Below, piece by piece: positions 1-11,000 of a DNA stretch of 64,000 bases; within the stretch, counting starts at the first letter, position 1, and each line of letters opens with the position of its first letter. The stretch covers positions 44,683,292 through 44,747,291 of the forward strand of contig NC_062222.1 of the NCBI RefSeq assembly GCF_902686445.1, given 5' to 3'. The stretch comes from Sciurus carolinensis. Taxonomy: Eukaryota > Chordata > Mammalia > Rodentia > Sciuridae. The notes below the pieces were generated by a model. That model searched no databases and was not told the origin of the DNA. It saw only the letters and a list, made by a program, of their open reading frames with translations. Made by a program: the position numbers and the translations under genes.

Positions 1-819
1 CTTAATTTGCAGAGGGAAGTGGTTACAATGTCCATTTTGTGTGTATCATTTTGTTGTTATTAACTCTGGTTTACTCACCTATCTTATCATATAGAAAGAT
101 TGATGTGTTCATATTTTTTTCTCAGCTTTAAGGAATAGGAACCCCCCTACCATCTTCTGTTCCAAAAATAAGGCTCATATTCCATGCAGGTTCAGGAAAT
201 GAATCTTCTCTTAAATTCTGTCTGCTTCCAAAAATGTCCCCACTACTTTGGATATTTGCATGCAGAAAAATAAAAGAAAAAAATCAATATAGCATATCAT
301 TCTTGAGATGGGGAAAGTGAGGAGGAGAAACAAGATCAGCCACCTGTTAAATGGCTCTGGTTGTACAACAGCAATTCTGTGACGTTCCTGGTGAATCTTG
401 AGAAAAATGTTGTGTGTGGGAGCTGATTGACCCTATTGTCCCCAAAGGACAGACCAGTCATAACTTCAACAGGTGTTCAGAAGCTTTTGCCAAAAGGAAA
501 AATAATTAGATAGTGTGGAGCAAAATTTTAGAAGTTACATACAAATCATCTTGTCTATTTGATAGATGCTAGGAGCATATGCCCTTGGAGAAACTGGTTT
601 ATTTTCAAAAGATTAAATTGTAAAGTTGTGATATGTCATGGTATGCTTAGTTTATTCAAATGCACACGTTCATAGTAGTTCAAAGGAAAGAAATATACTA
701 ATGGTCTCCCTTAAATTTAAAATTAAGTAAATGTACGTAAACTATAAAGACGTGTTTTTTTGTGAATTTGATAGGAGGAGGTATGTGGGCATTAAAATTT
801 CCCTGCTATTTATATTTAA
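1..819. other. No recognised feature
   Basis: AT-rich unique-looking sequence. I see no open frame of useful length, no SINE or L1 wording and no microsatellite here. Confidence 0.5.
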
Positions 820-915
820 ACTTAGCTCAGGTACAGGTTGTATTTCATTTTTCTTTGGTCTTCCCATGCACCTAGCACATAGGAGGTACTCACAAATATT
901 TATAAGTTGATTTTT
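820..915 (+). repeat. L2 3'-end fragment
   Basis: The stretch reads like the L2 LINE 3' terminus: a 'cccatgcacctagcacatag' phrase, then 'gaggtactcacaaatattta' and a 'taagttga' end, in plus orientation. This is an ancient mammalian LINE remnant with no coding potential. It is assigned from the recalled L2 end consensus, and its edges are approximate. Confidence 0.45.
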
Positions 916-1244
916 TAATGCAATTCTGCTGGTTATTTTCCATCATTATTCTCATAAAAAGGAACTTCTATTTAAATAGCTGTGTTCAGGAAAGAAGAGT
1001 AACTTTTCCAAATTTGCTTGAGGGCATCTAATTTAAATTGCTTTCTTGCTGACTACTTCAAAGATCTACATAAATATGTCAAGTTTACTTATTTATTGTC
1101 AAGTTACTTTAGTAAGGAGACTCTTGGCAAGTAGTCAGTGAATTTAATAGTTCAGTAGTGATGGGATGCTTCTGATTAGCAGATATTTAATGGTTTTAGA
1201 CTGGCATATAGATTTATAAAATTTTTTAACATCTATTTGCTAAG

Positions 1245-1399
1245 TGTCTTTTATTTATTCAAAAAGTACATTTATTAGGAACTTAGTATATGTCAGGCAT
1301 ACTTTGCCTACGTGTTTGTGTTAGAAATGAAGACCAAGAAAATAGATTTATGTCTTCATGGGTCTAAAATTGTGTGCCTATGTTTATACATGTGTTTGG

Positions 1400-1439
<40 letters not shown>

Positions 1440-1725
1440 ATATGAGCAGGAACACAGATCAATAAAATCAACATGGAATTACAGTGCAATGTGATGGTAA
1501 CAGCTAAGGTGAAGAGCAGGTTTCTAGGTGCCAACTTGGTCCTTTAGGATCAGGGAAGCCGGACTTCTAGGAAGAAGCCATGTTTCAGCTTAGAGTGGGG
1601 AAGAAATGGAGTTGGTCAGGTAAGAAGGCAGTGGCAGGGACCATTTTCTAGGCAGAGAAAATTATACATACAAATTCAGGGATCTGAGGGTGTCTGAGAT
1701 ATAGTGAGCAGTTAAGTAAGAAATG
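1245..1725 (-). repeat. L2 fragment, minus strand
   Basis: Reads as the reverse complement of the L2 3' region. It opens with 'ttattaggaacttagtatat' and 'gtcaggcata', continues with 'aacacagatcaataaaatca' and ends in a 'cattttctaggcagagaaaa' type block. A TG microsatellite has grown inside it at 1403-1437. The copy is heavily diverged and could be a different old LINE. Confidence 0.4.
1403..1437. repeat. (TG)n microsatellite
   Basis: About 17 uninterrupted GT dinucleotides, directly visible. It is a candidate length-polymorphic marker lying inside an old L2-like fragment. Confidence 0.95.
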
Positions 1726-1844
1726 ATGTTTTTGTGTCATTGTAAAATTCCCACTCTTACAAAATATCGGCAATAATATTGATAATATTTATTAATCTAA
1801 AAGTAAGTGTGACTTTTAGAACTTCTAGCTACACTTATTGAATA

Positions 1845-2065
1845 TTTGTCATGTTTTAGGTAGGTGCTATGTTTTGCTAAGTATTATTTTATTTAATTCT
1901 CACAATAGATACATGAGGCAGGCTTCCTGCTTTATCTCAAACACAGGGACAGTCACAGTCAGAAATGTTAGGAAAAAGGTCAGACACTGATTAATTGTGA
2001 ATCTTGGACCCAGGCAGGTTTCTCTCAATCTGAAGTCTATGCTCCTAATCACTACGCTTATGATC
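1845..2065 (-). repeat. MIR SINE, minus strand
   Basis: Matches the reverse complement of the MIR consensus: 'ggtaggtgctatgttttgct', then 'aattctcacaatagatacat', then the cue 'tggacccaggcaggtttctc', and an end at 'gctcctaatcactacgct'. It is an ancient tRNA-derived SINE, non-coding. Confidence 0.65.
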
Positions 2066-3409
2066 TGTTTGAGTTTGGGAATTAATAAAGATACTTAAGG
2101 AAGCAAAATTCACTCTCGGGTAACAGTTTATACTTAATCTAAATTTAAAAAATGAGAAAATATAGACTATTTTCAAATGTGCTTATCTTTGCATCTGATA
2201 ATTCTATCATATTGTCATAAAGAAATACAGAATTAATTCAAATGCTAAGTGTAAACATGTTCACAAATAATGCAAAGCACATGGACATAACACAAAGTTT
2301 TCAAGTCTGAGGAAACATTAGCAAAGTTATAGAAACCAAGCATGAATTATTTGTTCTATACCTAACAACTAAAGAAAAACTAATATATCGTCTTAGGTTT
2401 CCTAGGGAAGCCTCTGTGAACTGCAGTTATTTGAAATGAGCCGGATACTAAAAGGCCATGCGTGGTGTTATTTTCAACATCACAGGCAAACCTTGGCTTC
2501 TGTGTGTTTGACATCTGAAATCCCCTATAAGTTCCTCACTGTGATCCAGCTTGGTCTGTTTACCAAATCTAAATCTCTGGAAAATTTGTTCCTGCAGAAG
2601 ATCTAGAAAAGATGATTTATTTTTATGCCGCACATTTGTCATTCACCTCCAAACGTCCCTTCCCAGGGTCTCGGTGAGGTTTCCATCATCGAGTCTGACA
2701 CCGCTGGGAATATCCCTCCTCCTCTTGTTCCCTGTTCACTTTCTTTCTGTCCTTTCCATTAACTCCTTTATCTCTATCCATAATTCTGGTTTATCGTTCA
2801 TCCTTTTATATACATATCTCTGGCATCTATCTTTTCGATTCCATCTCCCTCCACCTCATTTTCCTTTTGTCTCCCCTCATTTCAAACTTTCCCTTTGCTC
2901 TTCACGTTGAGAAAGTAATGATCTGCACAGATTTGCAGCCGTGTTATCTAATTCCTTGCCTCCTTTCCTCCTTCCTCTTGCACAGTCTGGCTAAGGCAGA
3001 CTGATTCTCATCTCTGTTTTTCCCCCCTTGATTCCCTCCCCAGCTGTATTATTTCTTGCATGGTTTTATTGCTTTGGAAGAGGCTGAAAGATTGCCAGGT
3101 GACCCACAAGACCTGACCAGTGGTCTTTTGTTTCTCAGCACCCAAGGGACAGTATTTAAATTTTATGGGGTGTGAGGTCTTATTTTGGATACTGTACAAC
3201 TCCATTGTCTTAGAAAACCTCTTTGGGAAAGTGGACATTGAAATCTTTTTTTTTTTTTTTTAAGAATTCATACACAACCAATTTTATTTCTTGCTATTTC
3301 TGAGTGATAAGCCATTGAGCCCACATGTAATTTAATTCTAATTCCTGTGACATTCAAATCAATCACTTAGAATTTAGTCAAACTGTGAGGCTGTGAGTTC
3401 TCAACATTA
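2066..3409. other. No recognised gene; C/T-rich segment
   Basis: From about 2640 to 2900 the plus strand is strongly pyrimidine-biased. That bias alone keeps a 119-codon frame open (2551-2910), which has no domain, no start context and low-complexity composition. A 16-base T run sits at 3246-3261. Nothing else is recognised. Confidence 0.5.
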
Positions 3410-4085
3410 TTCTTTTTTTAAAAAAAAATTATTTATTTATTTTTTACAAACTGCATTTTGATTCATTATACACAAATGGGGTACATCATTTTGTTTCTGT
3501 GGTTGTACACGATGTAGATTCATACCATTTGTGTACATGTACATAGGGTAATGATGTCTGTCTCATACTACCATTTTTCATACCCCACTCCCTCTCATTT
3601 CCTTCTACATAATCTAAAGTTCCTCCAGTCTTCTCTCACTTCCCACCGCCCACCCCATTATATATCATCATCCACTTATCAGGGAAAACATTCCGCCTTT
3701 GGATTTTGGGATTGGTTTATCTCACTTAGCATGATATTCTCCAATTCCATCCATTTATTTGCAAATGCTTCATCTTACTCAAATTAGAATGGCTATTATC
3801 AAGAACACAAACAATAATAAATGTTGGCATGGATGTGTTTACATTGCTGGTGGAGTTGCAAATTGGTGCAGCCACTCTGGAAAGCAGTGTGGAAAATCCT
3901 CAGAAAACTTGAACTGGACCCACCTTTTGACCCAGTTATCCCACTCCTCAGTTTATACCCAAATGTTTATAGCAGCTCAATTCCCAATGGCTAGATTGTG
4001 GAACCAACCTAGATGCCCTTCAACAGATGAATGGATAAAGAAACTGTGGTATATGTACACAATGGACTATTTATTCAGACATTAA
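3410..4085 (-). mobile_element. 5'-inverted (twin-primed) L1, truncated
   Basis: The left part (about 3415-3772) is the reverse complement of the rodent L1 3'UTR, including the terminal 'gtaccccatttgtgtataat'-type wording behind a T-rich tail. At about 3772 the orientation flips. From there to 4085 the sequence is plus-strand L1 ORF2 C-terminus, including the 'attgtggaaccaacctagat' block. The two pieces adjoin in L1 coordinates with only a few tens of bases missing. This is the signature of twin-primed target-site reverse transcription. The copy is non-functional. Confidence 0.85.
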
Positions 4086-4241
4086 AATCTTTAAGCTATG
4101 CAATGCTATGTTCCCTCTGTAATTTCTTAACTTTGTATATCTCAAATAAATATGCCAATTTAGGTATGAGGTTAATGAAAATTGATGTGCAGTATTACTG
4201 TTAAAATATTAGCATTTTCCTCATAAAATAATTTGTGTTCA

Positions 4242-4466
4242 CACTGGGTGCAGTGGCACATGCCTGTAATCCCACTGTCGCAGGAGGCTGAGGCAGGAGT
4301 ATTTCAAGTTTGAGGTCAGCCTCAGTCAGCAGTTTAGTGAGACCTTAAACAATTTAGCAAGACTCTGTCTCAAAATTAAAAAAAAATTAAAGGAGAGTGC
4401 AGATATAGCTTTGTGGCAAAGTGCCCTGGAGTGCAATCTCAGTACAAAAAAAAAAAAAAAAAAAAA
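4242..4466 (+). mobile_element. B1-dID-type dimeric SINE
   Basis: The left half is 7SL/B1-like ('ggcacatgcctgtaatccca', 'ggaggctgaggcagga'). An A-rich linker follows, then an ID-like tRNA-derived half, decayed but recognisable as 'gtgcagatatagctttgtgg'. It ends in a 21-base A tail (4446-4466). This dimer is characteristic of squirrel-related rodents. Confidence 0.85.
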
Positions 4467-4699
4467 TTGTGCCCATTAAAAATAGTAAAAGAAAAAATAG
4501 GAAAAGTTTCTATAGTCCTCATTGCAATGATTGTTGATTTATTATTTTTATCGCTTTCAGATTTTAAAAATTTCTGTTGTTTCTTTTGATTTGTGGCTAT
4601 TGCATAGTTGTAAACATTATGTATACAATTTATATTTTTGGCCACTTAGTATATAATGAATGGCTAAGTTGTTTTTTCATAGTCTACCATGGTCATGTT

Positions 4700-4792
4700 T
4701 TATAATTTATTTAATTTTGTAGTGCTGGGGATTGAACCCAGGATCTTGTATTTCAGGTAAGAGCTCTACCACTCAGCTGTACCCTACTCCAG
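4700..4792 (-). mobile_element. ID-type SINE, minus strand
   Basis: Contains 'gtgctggggattgaaccca' followed by 'gagctctaccactcagctgt'. This is the reverse complement of the tRNA-derived ID core with its A and B box region, next to a T-rich tail on the left. It is monomeric, with no B1 half. It is not a tRNA gene because no cloverleaf can be completed. Confidence 0.75.
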
Positions 4793-5339
4793 GCATAACT
4801 AAAAAAACCTGAATAATATTTTTTGGTATGTCTAAAGTATAATTTATTCAATCATTTATCTACTTTTTAATGCATGAAATTTCCCTGCCCTAAGTGCTCA
4901 AGTTGACCAGCTTTATTTCATCCTTTAGTGACTTTCCATGTGACCCTCTTAGTCACTACCTCAGGGTCCTATGTGAGTGGTAACTCAGGGAATATAAGGA
5001 ATGAAACACAGAAAACAGTCTCCAGGCTGCAGCAATTCTCCTTCCACAAACCTCTGTTACAACATGGCGTCCAGAACAAAGTGAGAAAAGGCCTGGGATT
5101 AACTGTGATGAGAAATAGTGGGGAAAAGCAGTTAACAACATTTCCAGGAATGAAAATACAGACTGACAGGTACAAGTCCCCAGAGAAAAGTTATGGACAT
5201 CTCTTTCAACAGGAGTGAGGAATGTCACCTTGGCACTACAGGTGGGTGAGTGTTTTGGATGGATATTTATTGAATGAATAGAGTGGTAAAAAATCACTAG
5301 AATCAGTTTGCCTTCAGTTATATATTAGGACTGCAAATA
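4793..5339. other. No recognised gene
   Basis: Frames of 96 codons (plus, 4928-5218) and 113 codons (minus, 4956-5297) overlap, so neither is favoured. A YY1-like core 'acaacatggcgtcc' lies near 5061. No splice-supported exon and no repeat family is evident. Confidence 0.4.
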
Positions 5340-5880
5340 ACAAAAAACAAAATTAAACCAACTTAAATAAATATTATCTCACCTGTTGGAACATTTGGGG
5401 TGCAGAATTCGGGAGCTTCAGCTGGCTTAATCCAGAGGTTCTGGGTGGTTCTCTTCAGTGGTTCTGCTGTTCCCATTTCTGTGTATCACCTTCCTCTAGC
5501 CTGGCTTCATTCATGGGCAAAATGACTCAAGTTGCTTTCAGCCTTGCAGTTCCATTGCATGACTTTTATAGACAGTGAAAACTTATTTTTCTGTTGGTTC
5601 TTTCTTATTAGAAGTGAGAAAAATTATTTCTCAAAAGTTCTACTAAATCTTCCTTTGTATTTCAGTGGTTTAAATTAGATTGCATGTCCAATTCTATACT
5701 AATCCTGCGGCCAGGACAATGTCACATGTTGGTTGGCTTATGTCTGTGTTCTTGACCCACTCATGGTGACAGAGGTGTAAAAGGTAATCACCTTTAGGCC
5801 AATCTGATTTGCTCCAGGAGCAAGGAATGCATGTAGTTGGTGTCTCATTATGCATTGGGACTCCACAGGGCAAGAGATGG
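5340..5880. repeat. Possible old interspersed repeat, unassigned
   Basis: Wording such as 'taaaccaacttaaataaata' near the start and 'ttcattcatgggcaaaatga' in the middle resembles an old mammalian interspersed family that I cannot name. The similarity is from memory only. It could equally be unique sequence. Confidence 0.3.
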
Positions 5881-6065
5881 TGGCAGGAAGAAAAATCAGA
5901 CCATTATTAGGAAAAATAAAAGGATGTTTAATCCATAATAATTGTCAGTCTGGAACTTGTGTCTAGTTTAGAGTTTGAAAAATGTTAAAAACTTAGAAAA
6001 TGTTCACACAATTGGAATAGATATCATATCTAATTTAAACATATTGTGATAAAAATTTGGTGTTA

Positions 6066-6774
6066 ATAAATGTTGATGAGGATGTGGGGAAAAGTGTACA
6101 CTCATACATTGTTGGTTGGACTGAAAATTAGTGCATCCAGTGTGAAAAGCAGTGTGGAGATTACTCACAAAACTAAGAATGGGACTACCATTTGATTCAG
6201 TTATACCTCTCTTTGATATATATTCAAAGGAGTTAAAATCAGCATACTATAGTGACTCAGTCACATCAATTTTTATAACAGCATAATTTATAATAGATAA
6301 ACTATGAAACCTATATATGCCCATTAACAGATGAATGGATAAAGAAATGTGGTATATATGCACAATGGAGTATTACTCAGTCATAAAAAAGAATGAATTT
6401 ATGACATTTGCTGGTATATGGATGGATCTGGAGACTATCATGCTAAGTGAAAAAAACCAATCCCCAAAAACCCAAAGGTCAAAAGTTCTCTCTGGTATGT
6501 GGATGCTAACCCACACCAAGACTGGGGGGAGCATAGAAGTTCAATGGATTAGACAAAAAGGAATGAAGTGAAGGGAGGGCAATAGGAAAAGGAAAGACAG
6601 TGGAATGAATGTGATGTAACTGTCCTGTGTACACATATGAATACATCACAGTGAATCTCAACATCATGTACACCCACAAGATTGGGATCCTAATTAGAAT
6701 AAGATAGATTCCAGGCTTGTATAAATATACCAAAATAGATTCTACTGTCACATATAACTAAAAAAATCAAACAC
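6066..6774 (+). mobile_element. 5'-truncated L1, ORF2 C-terminus plus 3'UTR
   Basis: Begins inside ORF2 ('gttgatgaggatgtgggga'), runs through the C-terminal block 'agatgaatggataaagaaat', then an older-type 3'UTR ending 'attctactgtcacatataac' plus an A-rich tail. An exact 14-bp direct repeat, aaaatttggtgtta, lies at 6052-6065 and 6775-6788 and fixes both ends. Frames are broken (78 codons remain open at 6335-6571). Confidence 0.9.
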
Positions 6775-6834
6775 AAAATTTGGTGTTACTTAATTTTGAA
6801 GAAGACATGTTAAAGGAATATTTTGGTTACATGG

Positions 6835-7050
6835 TTCTGGAAGCCTGTTTCCTGGGTTTTCATATCTCGCTTCTTTTACTTTCTAGTTTTGTGATCTCAA
6901 ACACTGTTACTTTATTTCCCTATGCATTTGAATTTCCTCTTCTGTAAATGGGACCAGGAATGTGTCTACAGCACAGGGCTTCTGTAAGGATTAAAGGAGT
7001 TAATACACATAAAACTGATAAAAAATATAGTAAAGGATAACACTTGATAG
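6835..7050 (+). repeat. MIR SINE
   Basis: Diverged MIR in plus orientation: 'ttctagttttgtgatctcaa' corresponds to the core, then 'gaatttcctcttctgtaaat' and 'ctgtaaggattaaaggagtt'. It is ancient and non-coding. Confidence 0.65.
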
Positions 7051-7248
7051 TTACTTTTAATGCTTTTTAATTCTCATTTTATACTCTGATTAAATTCTCT
7101 CACTGGACCATTTTATCAATTATTTGTATTTTATATTTTCATAGATGATTATTTGAAAGCAGTTTAATTTTTCCCATAGTTTGATATAAAACTATTTTAA
7201 AAAATATCCAAGAACTATACATTGTTTGGTGATATGTATTTACTTTGT

Positions 7249-7250
<2 letters not shown>

Positions 7251-7305
<55 letters not shown>

Positions 7306-7322
7306 GTGAGAGAGAGAGAAGG
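7251..7322. repeat. (CT)n microsatellite with GA partner
   Basis: About 27 CT units with one interruption (7251-7306) run directly into 'gtgagagagagagaa'. The CT tract and the short GA tract are complementary, so the locus can fold back on itself. Confidence 0.95.
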
Positions 7323-7476
7323 AGAAATGGCATATATTGATAGGGTTCATCAATATTTTAAAACTTTATTCAGTTTCACATGCTTTTTAGATTTTAAGGA
7401 CAATATATATTGATGACTGTCATCTATGCCATCTACTCCACAGAGGTGGATGAACCCCAATCAAAATTTGATTTTT

Positions 7477-7678
7477 TGGGGGGTTACCAGGGATTGAACT
7501 CAGTAGCTCTTGCCCACTGACCCACATCCCCAGTCCTATTCTGTATTTTATTTAGAGACAGGGTCTCACCTAGTTGCTTAGTGCCTTGCTTTTGCTAAGA
7601 CTGGTTTTGAACTCTCCATCCTCCTGCCTCAGCCTCCTGAACTGCTGGGATTATAGGCTTGCACCCCTGCACCTAGTA
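7477..7678 (-). mobile_element. B1-dID-type SINE, minus strand
   Basis: ID half ('accagggattgaactcagta'), linker, then B1 half ('cctgcctcagcctcctga'), all as reverse complement. A 14-bp direct repeat aaaatttgattttt at 7463-7476 and 7679-7692 marks the target-site duplication. Confidence 0.9.
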
Positions 7679-7850
7679 AAAATTTGATTTTTGATGTTGA
7701 GGTTGATGTTGTCAAACATGCCTAAGAACACATGACAAGGTATATTACTCACAATACAGGGCTTTCTGCAGGGTAGCCTCCTAAGCAGGTTTAGAGACAG
7801 CTTGAGAGACTAGAGAAGAGTCTTGATCAACTTTTATTATAGGTAAGGGA

Positions 7851-8267
7851 TGTATTAGTCAGTTTTTCATTGCTGTGACAAAAATACCCAACAAGAACAA
7901 CTTAGAGGAGGAAAAGTTTATTTCGATTGATGGTTTCAGAGATTTAGTCCTCAGTGACTGACATTATTGCTTTGGGCCCAAGATAAGATAGAACATCCTG
8001 GTGGAAGGGTGTTGTAGAAAGTGCTATCTATTCATGGTAGCCAGGAAGCAGAGAGCAAGGGAAAAGGGCCACAGGGAAGATGAACCCTTCCAGGGCCTAC
8101 CCCCAATGACCCATTTCCTTCAGTCACACACCACCTGCCTGGAGTTACCACCCAGTTAGTCCATTTAAACTAGAATGGACTGTTTAGGTTATAACTCTTA
8201 CAATCTAATTTCTCCTCCTGCATTAACTCAGGAGTTTTGAGGAACATCTTATGTCTAAACTGTTACA
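7851..8267 (-). mobile_element. MaLR-type (ERVL) solo LTR, minus strand
   Basis: Starts 'tgtattagtcagtttttcat', the reverse complement of the MaLR LTR 3' end. It ends near 'cttatgtctaaactgttaca', matching the LTR 5' terminus. Length is about 417 bp. Internal phrases, such as the reverse complement of 'aaataaacttttcctcctct', recur in the copy at 52593-52998. It is a non-coding solo LTR with no flanking retroviral genes. Confidence 0.75.
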
Positions 8268-9564
8268 GGCAATGAAGGTAAGGTGAGCATTCTTGCCCAT
8301 AGAAAATGAATTATATGGTTTGCACCCTCAATCAGCAGTAAAGGGCAGGAACCCCACCCCCATCCCTGGCTCCCCCCTTTTTCAGCTTTCTTATCTGCTT
8401 ACCCAGATGAAGGGAAAGAGTGATGATGAGATTTAGAAGTTGTCAGAAGCCCACACATCATAAATGGAATCAGACTCCATATAATAATTGTAGAAAAGAT
8501 GGAAGATAGAGAAGGCATAATGCAGAAATAAAAAACTTTAGTAGTCACCCAATCCAGATGCATTTTATTTTTAAATTGTTACCCTTTTTGATTATTCCTG
8601 GTAATTGTAAAGTACCAGACTTGATTTTTTTTTTAGCCACTCTTCACCATCATGAGCCCTCTGAAGCCTCATATTGTGTGTACTGAACCAAAGAAAAGAG
8701 GCTCTTGGGTGCTAAATCTTCTGTAAAAACAAAATTGTCTTCTGAGCTTTCCTCTTTCCAATTGCAAGCCGTTTAAGGTTATCCATAGTGATGCTTATCA
8801 GATAACTGCAGTTTCAATGTATTAGCCAAATGACAAGATAACTTCTGCTCATTTCACATTAGTCTGGAGCCAGACAATCAACATCAGTCAGTCAGACAAG
8901 ACCCATACAAAAATGATCTGAAGTGTTTGTATTCCTTTTAGCCTTATTGATTGCCCATTTAAATTCAGAGCTATTAGTTTGATTTCAAGTGTCTGTTTTT
9001 GTTTTGTTTTGTATATCAACCTTTATGTTTTGAAGGGAGCTGTGATGAATCTGGGTCAAACAGACTCTAGAGGACTCCTAAATATAGTCTAGCTTTAAGT
9101 AATGATTTTTTTCTCTTCATGCAAAACATTATCCGAGAAATAGATATTTGAAGCTTCCTTTGTTCAGAAAATGTAAATTATTTAAAAAAGTAGTTTTTCT
9201 TTTGACACAAATACAAGGCATATGAATTAAATGCTTATTTTACTTGTGTGTTAAAAGTATACGATACATTAATTGGACCAGAAAAATTCTTAAGCCTGTT
9301 CTAACTGCACTATAAAGTTTTAAAAAGTGAAATGAAAACTCTATGCACATATATTCTAGTAAAAAATCTAACAGGATTGCAATAAGCCAGATGGAGCTCA
9401 TAAATATGCCATCCATTGAAAATGCTGCCATAAAATTATATTCAACCATTTATTTATTCCCAACATGGTTGTTGATTGTCTAGAACACAACAATGACTAT
9501 TGTATAGTCTCTGATTCAGAAAACTTTCACTTTAGTGGAGCTAGCAGACAATGGAGAGTCAAGT
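8268..9564. other. No recognised feature
   Basis: Moderately AT-rich sequence with no gene-like frame. Only a short T run (about 8628-8636) and a TTTTG-rich patch (about 8997-9011) stand out. Confidence 0.5.
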
Positions 9565-9825
9565 GCAATGGAGTGTGGTGTTAGGACAGAACACACCAGC
9601 ATCACATTCTCAAGATTGCTCTCAAGATTCCATGGCGCTCACTTTTCCTTTACGTGTGATTTGAATCTTTGAGCCTCAGTGTTCTTGTCTTTATGCCAGT
9701 TCAGTTATGTATTATTTATATTTTTTTAAGAGTTAAAAAAGTAATCACACAGAGTACCTAGCATAATGTTATACACTGTGTGTGAGTGCTTGGTGAATAA
9801 TAACTATTATTAGCAGTAGTAGTGG
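9565..9825 (+). repeat. MIR SINE
   Basis: Diverged plus-strand MIR: 'gagcctcagtgttcttgtct' in the middle, then 'acagagtacctagcataatg' and 'gtgagtgcttggtgaataat' at the end. It is ancient and non-coding. Confidence 0.6.
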
Positions 9826-9879
9826 AAGTCATGATCATTTTACAACCATACATTGGAAAAGGCCTTCACAGATATTTTA

Positions 9880-10620
9880 ACTACATCACTCACTCCCTTG
9901 CTCTAAACAAACCTTTGAGTGGTTTCTTATTGTTTCTATAATAAAAACTGTATTACTTCTTCTTATTTGGAAGTTCTAAACAATCTGTCCTCCAAATCCT
10001 ACCCCCTTTTCCCTGGACCCTTTGTGCATTTTATCAGCTATTACTCTATCTAGCATGCCCCATATTTGTCTATTTCCATCCCTCCATGCTTATTATTTAA
10101 TAATAGAGACTGATATTTGTCGTGCACCTATTATATAACAGGTATATGTCAAGTACTTTTCATGAATCTTTATATTTAGTCTCATCAGGGAACCCAAAAT
10201 TTTTTCTTAATATCTTTATTTGCCAATGAGAAACTGGCCCAAATTTCATAACAACTCTTAAGATGGTATTAGAATTCTGACCATCAGTTCATACTGCTAA
10301 TTTTTAACTGTTGTACTCTTCTGCCTCCACATAGCCTATCTGGTGAGATCCACTCCTTCTTGAAACTTCAACTTCAGTAGGGAACTTCCTCAGTTAGCTA
10401 AAGTTAACCTTTTCATCCCACAGGTACTCAGACCTTTACTACAGCATCCACCACATTCTGCTTTCTATTCCTGTTCTCTGTGTAAATATCTCCTGAAGGC
10501 CATTATAGACAACCTAAGAGTGGGCACAGTGTCTTAATTGGCTTTGTGCTCTTTGAAGGACCATACAACGTGCTGTGCTTTACTTCAGAGATACTCCATG
10601 GGTACCCAGGGAGGTAAATG
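9880..10620 (+). repeat. L2 LINE fragment split by a MIR
   Basis: Two plus-strand L2-like pieces (9880-10096 and 10336-10620) flank a MIR. Left cues are 'gagtggtttcttattgtttc' and 'ctagcatgccccatattt'. Right cues are 'cttgaaacttcaacttcagt' and 'gtgtaaatatctcctgaagg'. The pieces are consecutive in the L2 3' half. Confidence 0.55.
10097..10335 (-). repeat. MIR SINE nested in L2
   Basis: Minus-strand MIR wording: 'gtgcacctattatataacag', 'ttatttgccaatgagaaact', then 'ttagaattctgaccatcagt'. It interrupts the L2-like sequence on both sides, so it inserted after the L2. Confidence 0.6.
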
Positions 10621-10854
10621 AAATTATACTAAAACTGTTCATCTAAGCTCTGGAAATATTTTGTTATCCATGCTAAAGTGTCTTTGATGAGTGTGACTCA
10701 GAGAGGAGACAGAAAGTTTGTAGAATTTAAAGGTGATATGGTACCCTTTACATTAAGGATAACACTTGCTCTTAGTGGGTATCTGCAATGTGGTTGATGA
10801 TTCAGTTACCTCAGAAGTCTTAGTAGTAATGTTCTAATTTTAATAGTCCATATG

Positions 10855-11000
10855 TGGACAGTCAGTTACATTCTTCTTGCTAAATTGGACTGTATTGCTA
10901 CACTGTAAGCTTTGAGAAGTAGAGGCATACTTGTCCTGAATCCCCAATTACCATGAATCCCCAGTTCTTAAAACTGTCTGTATAGAAAGTACTCAATTAT
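10855..11000 (+). repeat. L2 3'-end fragment
   Basis: Contains 'ctgtaagctttgagaagtag', a 'gaatccccagttctt' segment and 'gaaagtactcaattatatca'. This is the order expected for an L2 3' terminus in plus orientation. It is diverged. Confidence 0.45.

Noticed and set aside
2551..2910. 119-codon plus frame
   Set aside because: Pyrimidine-rich low-complexity stretch. No domain, conserved motif or splice context.
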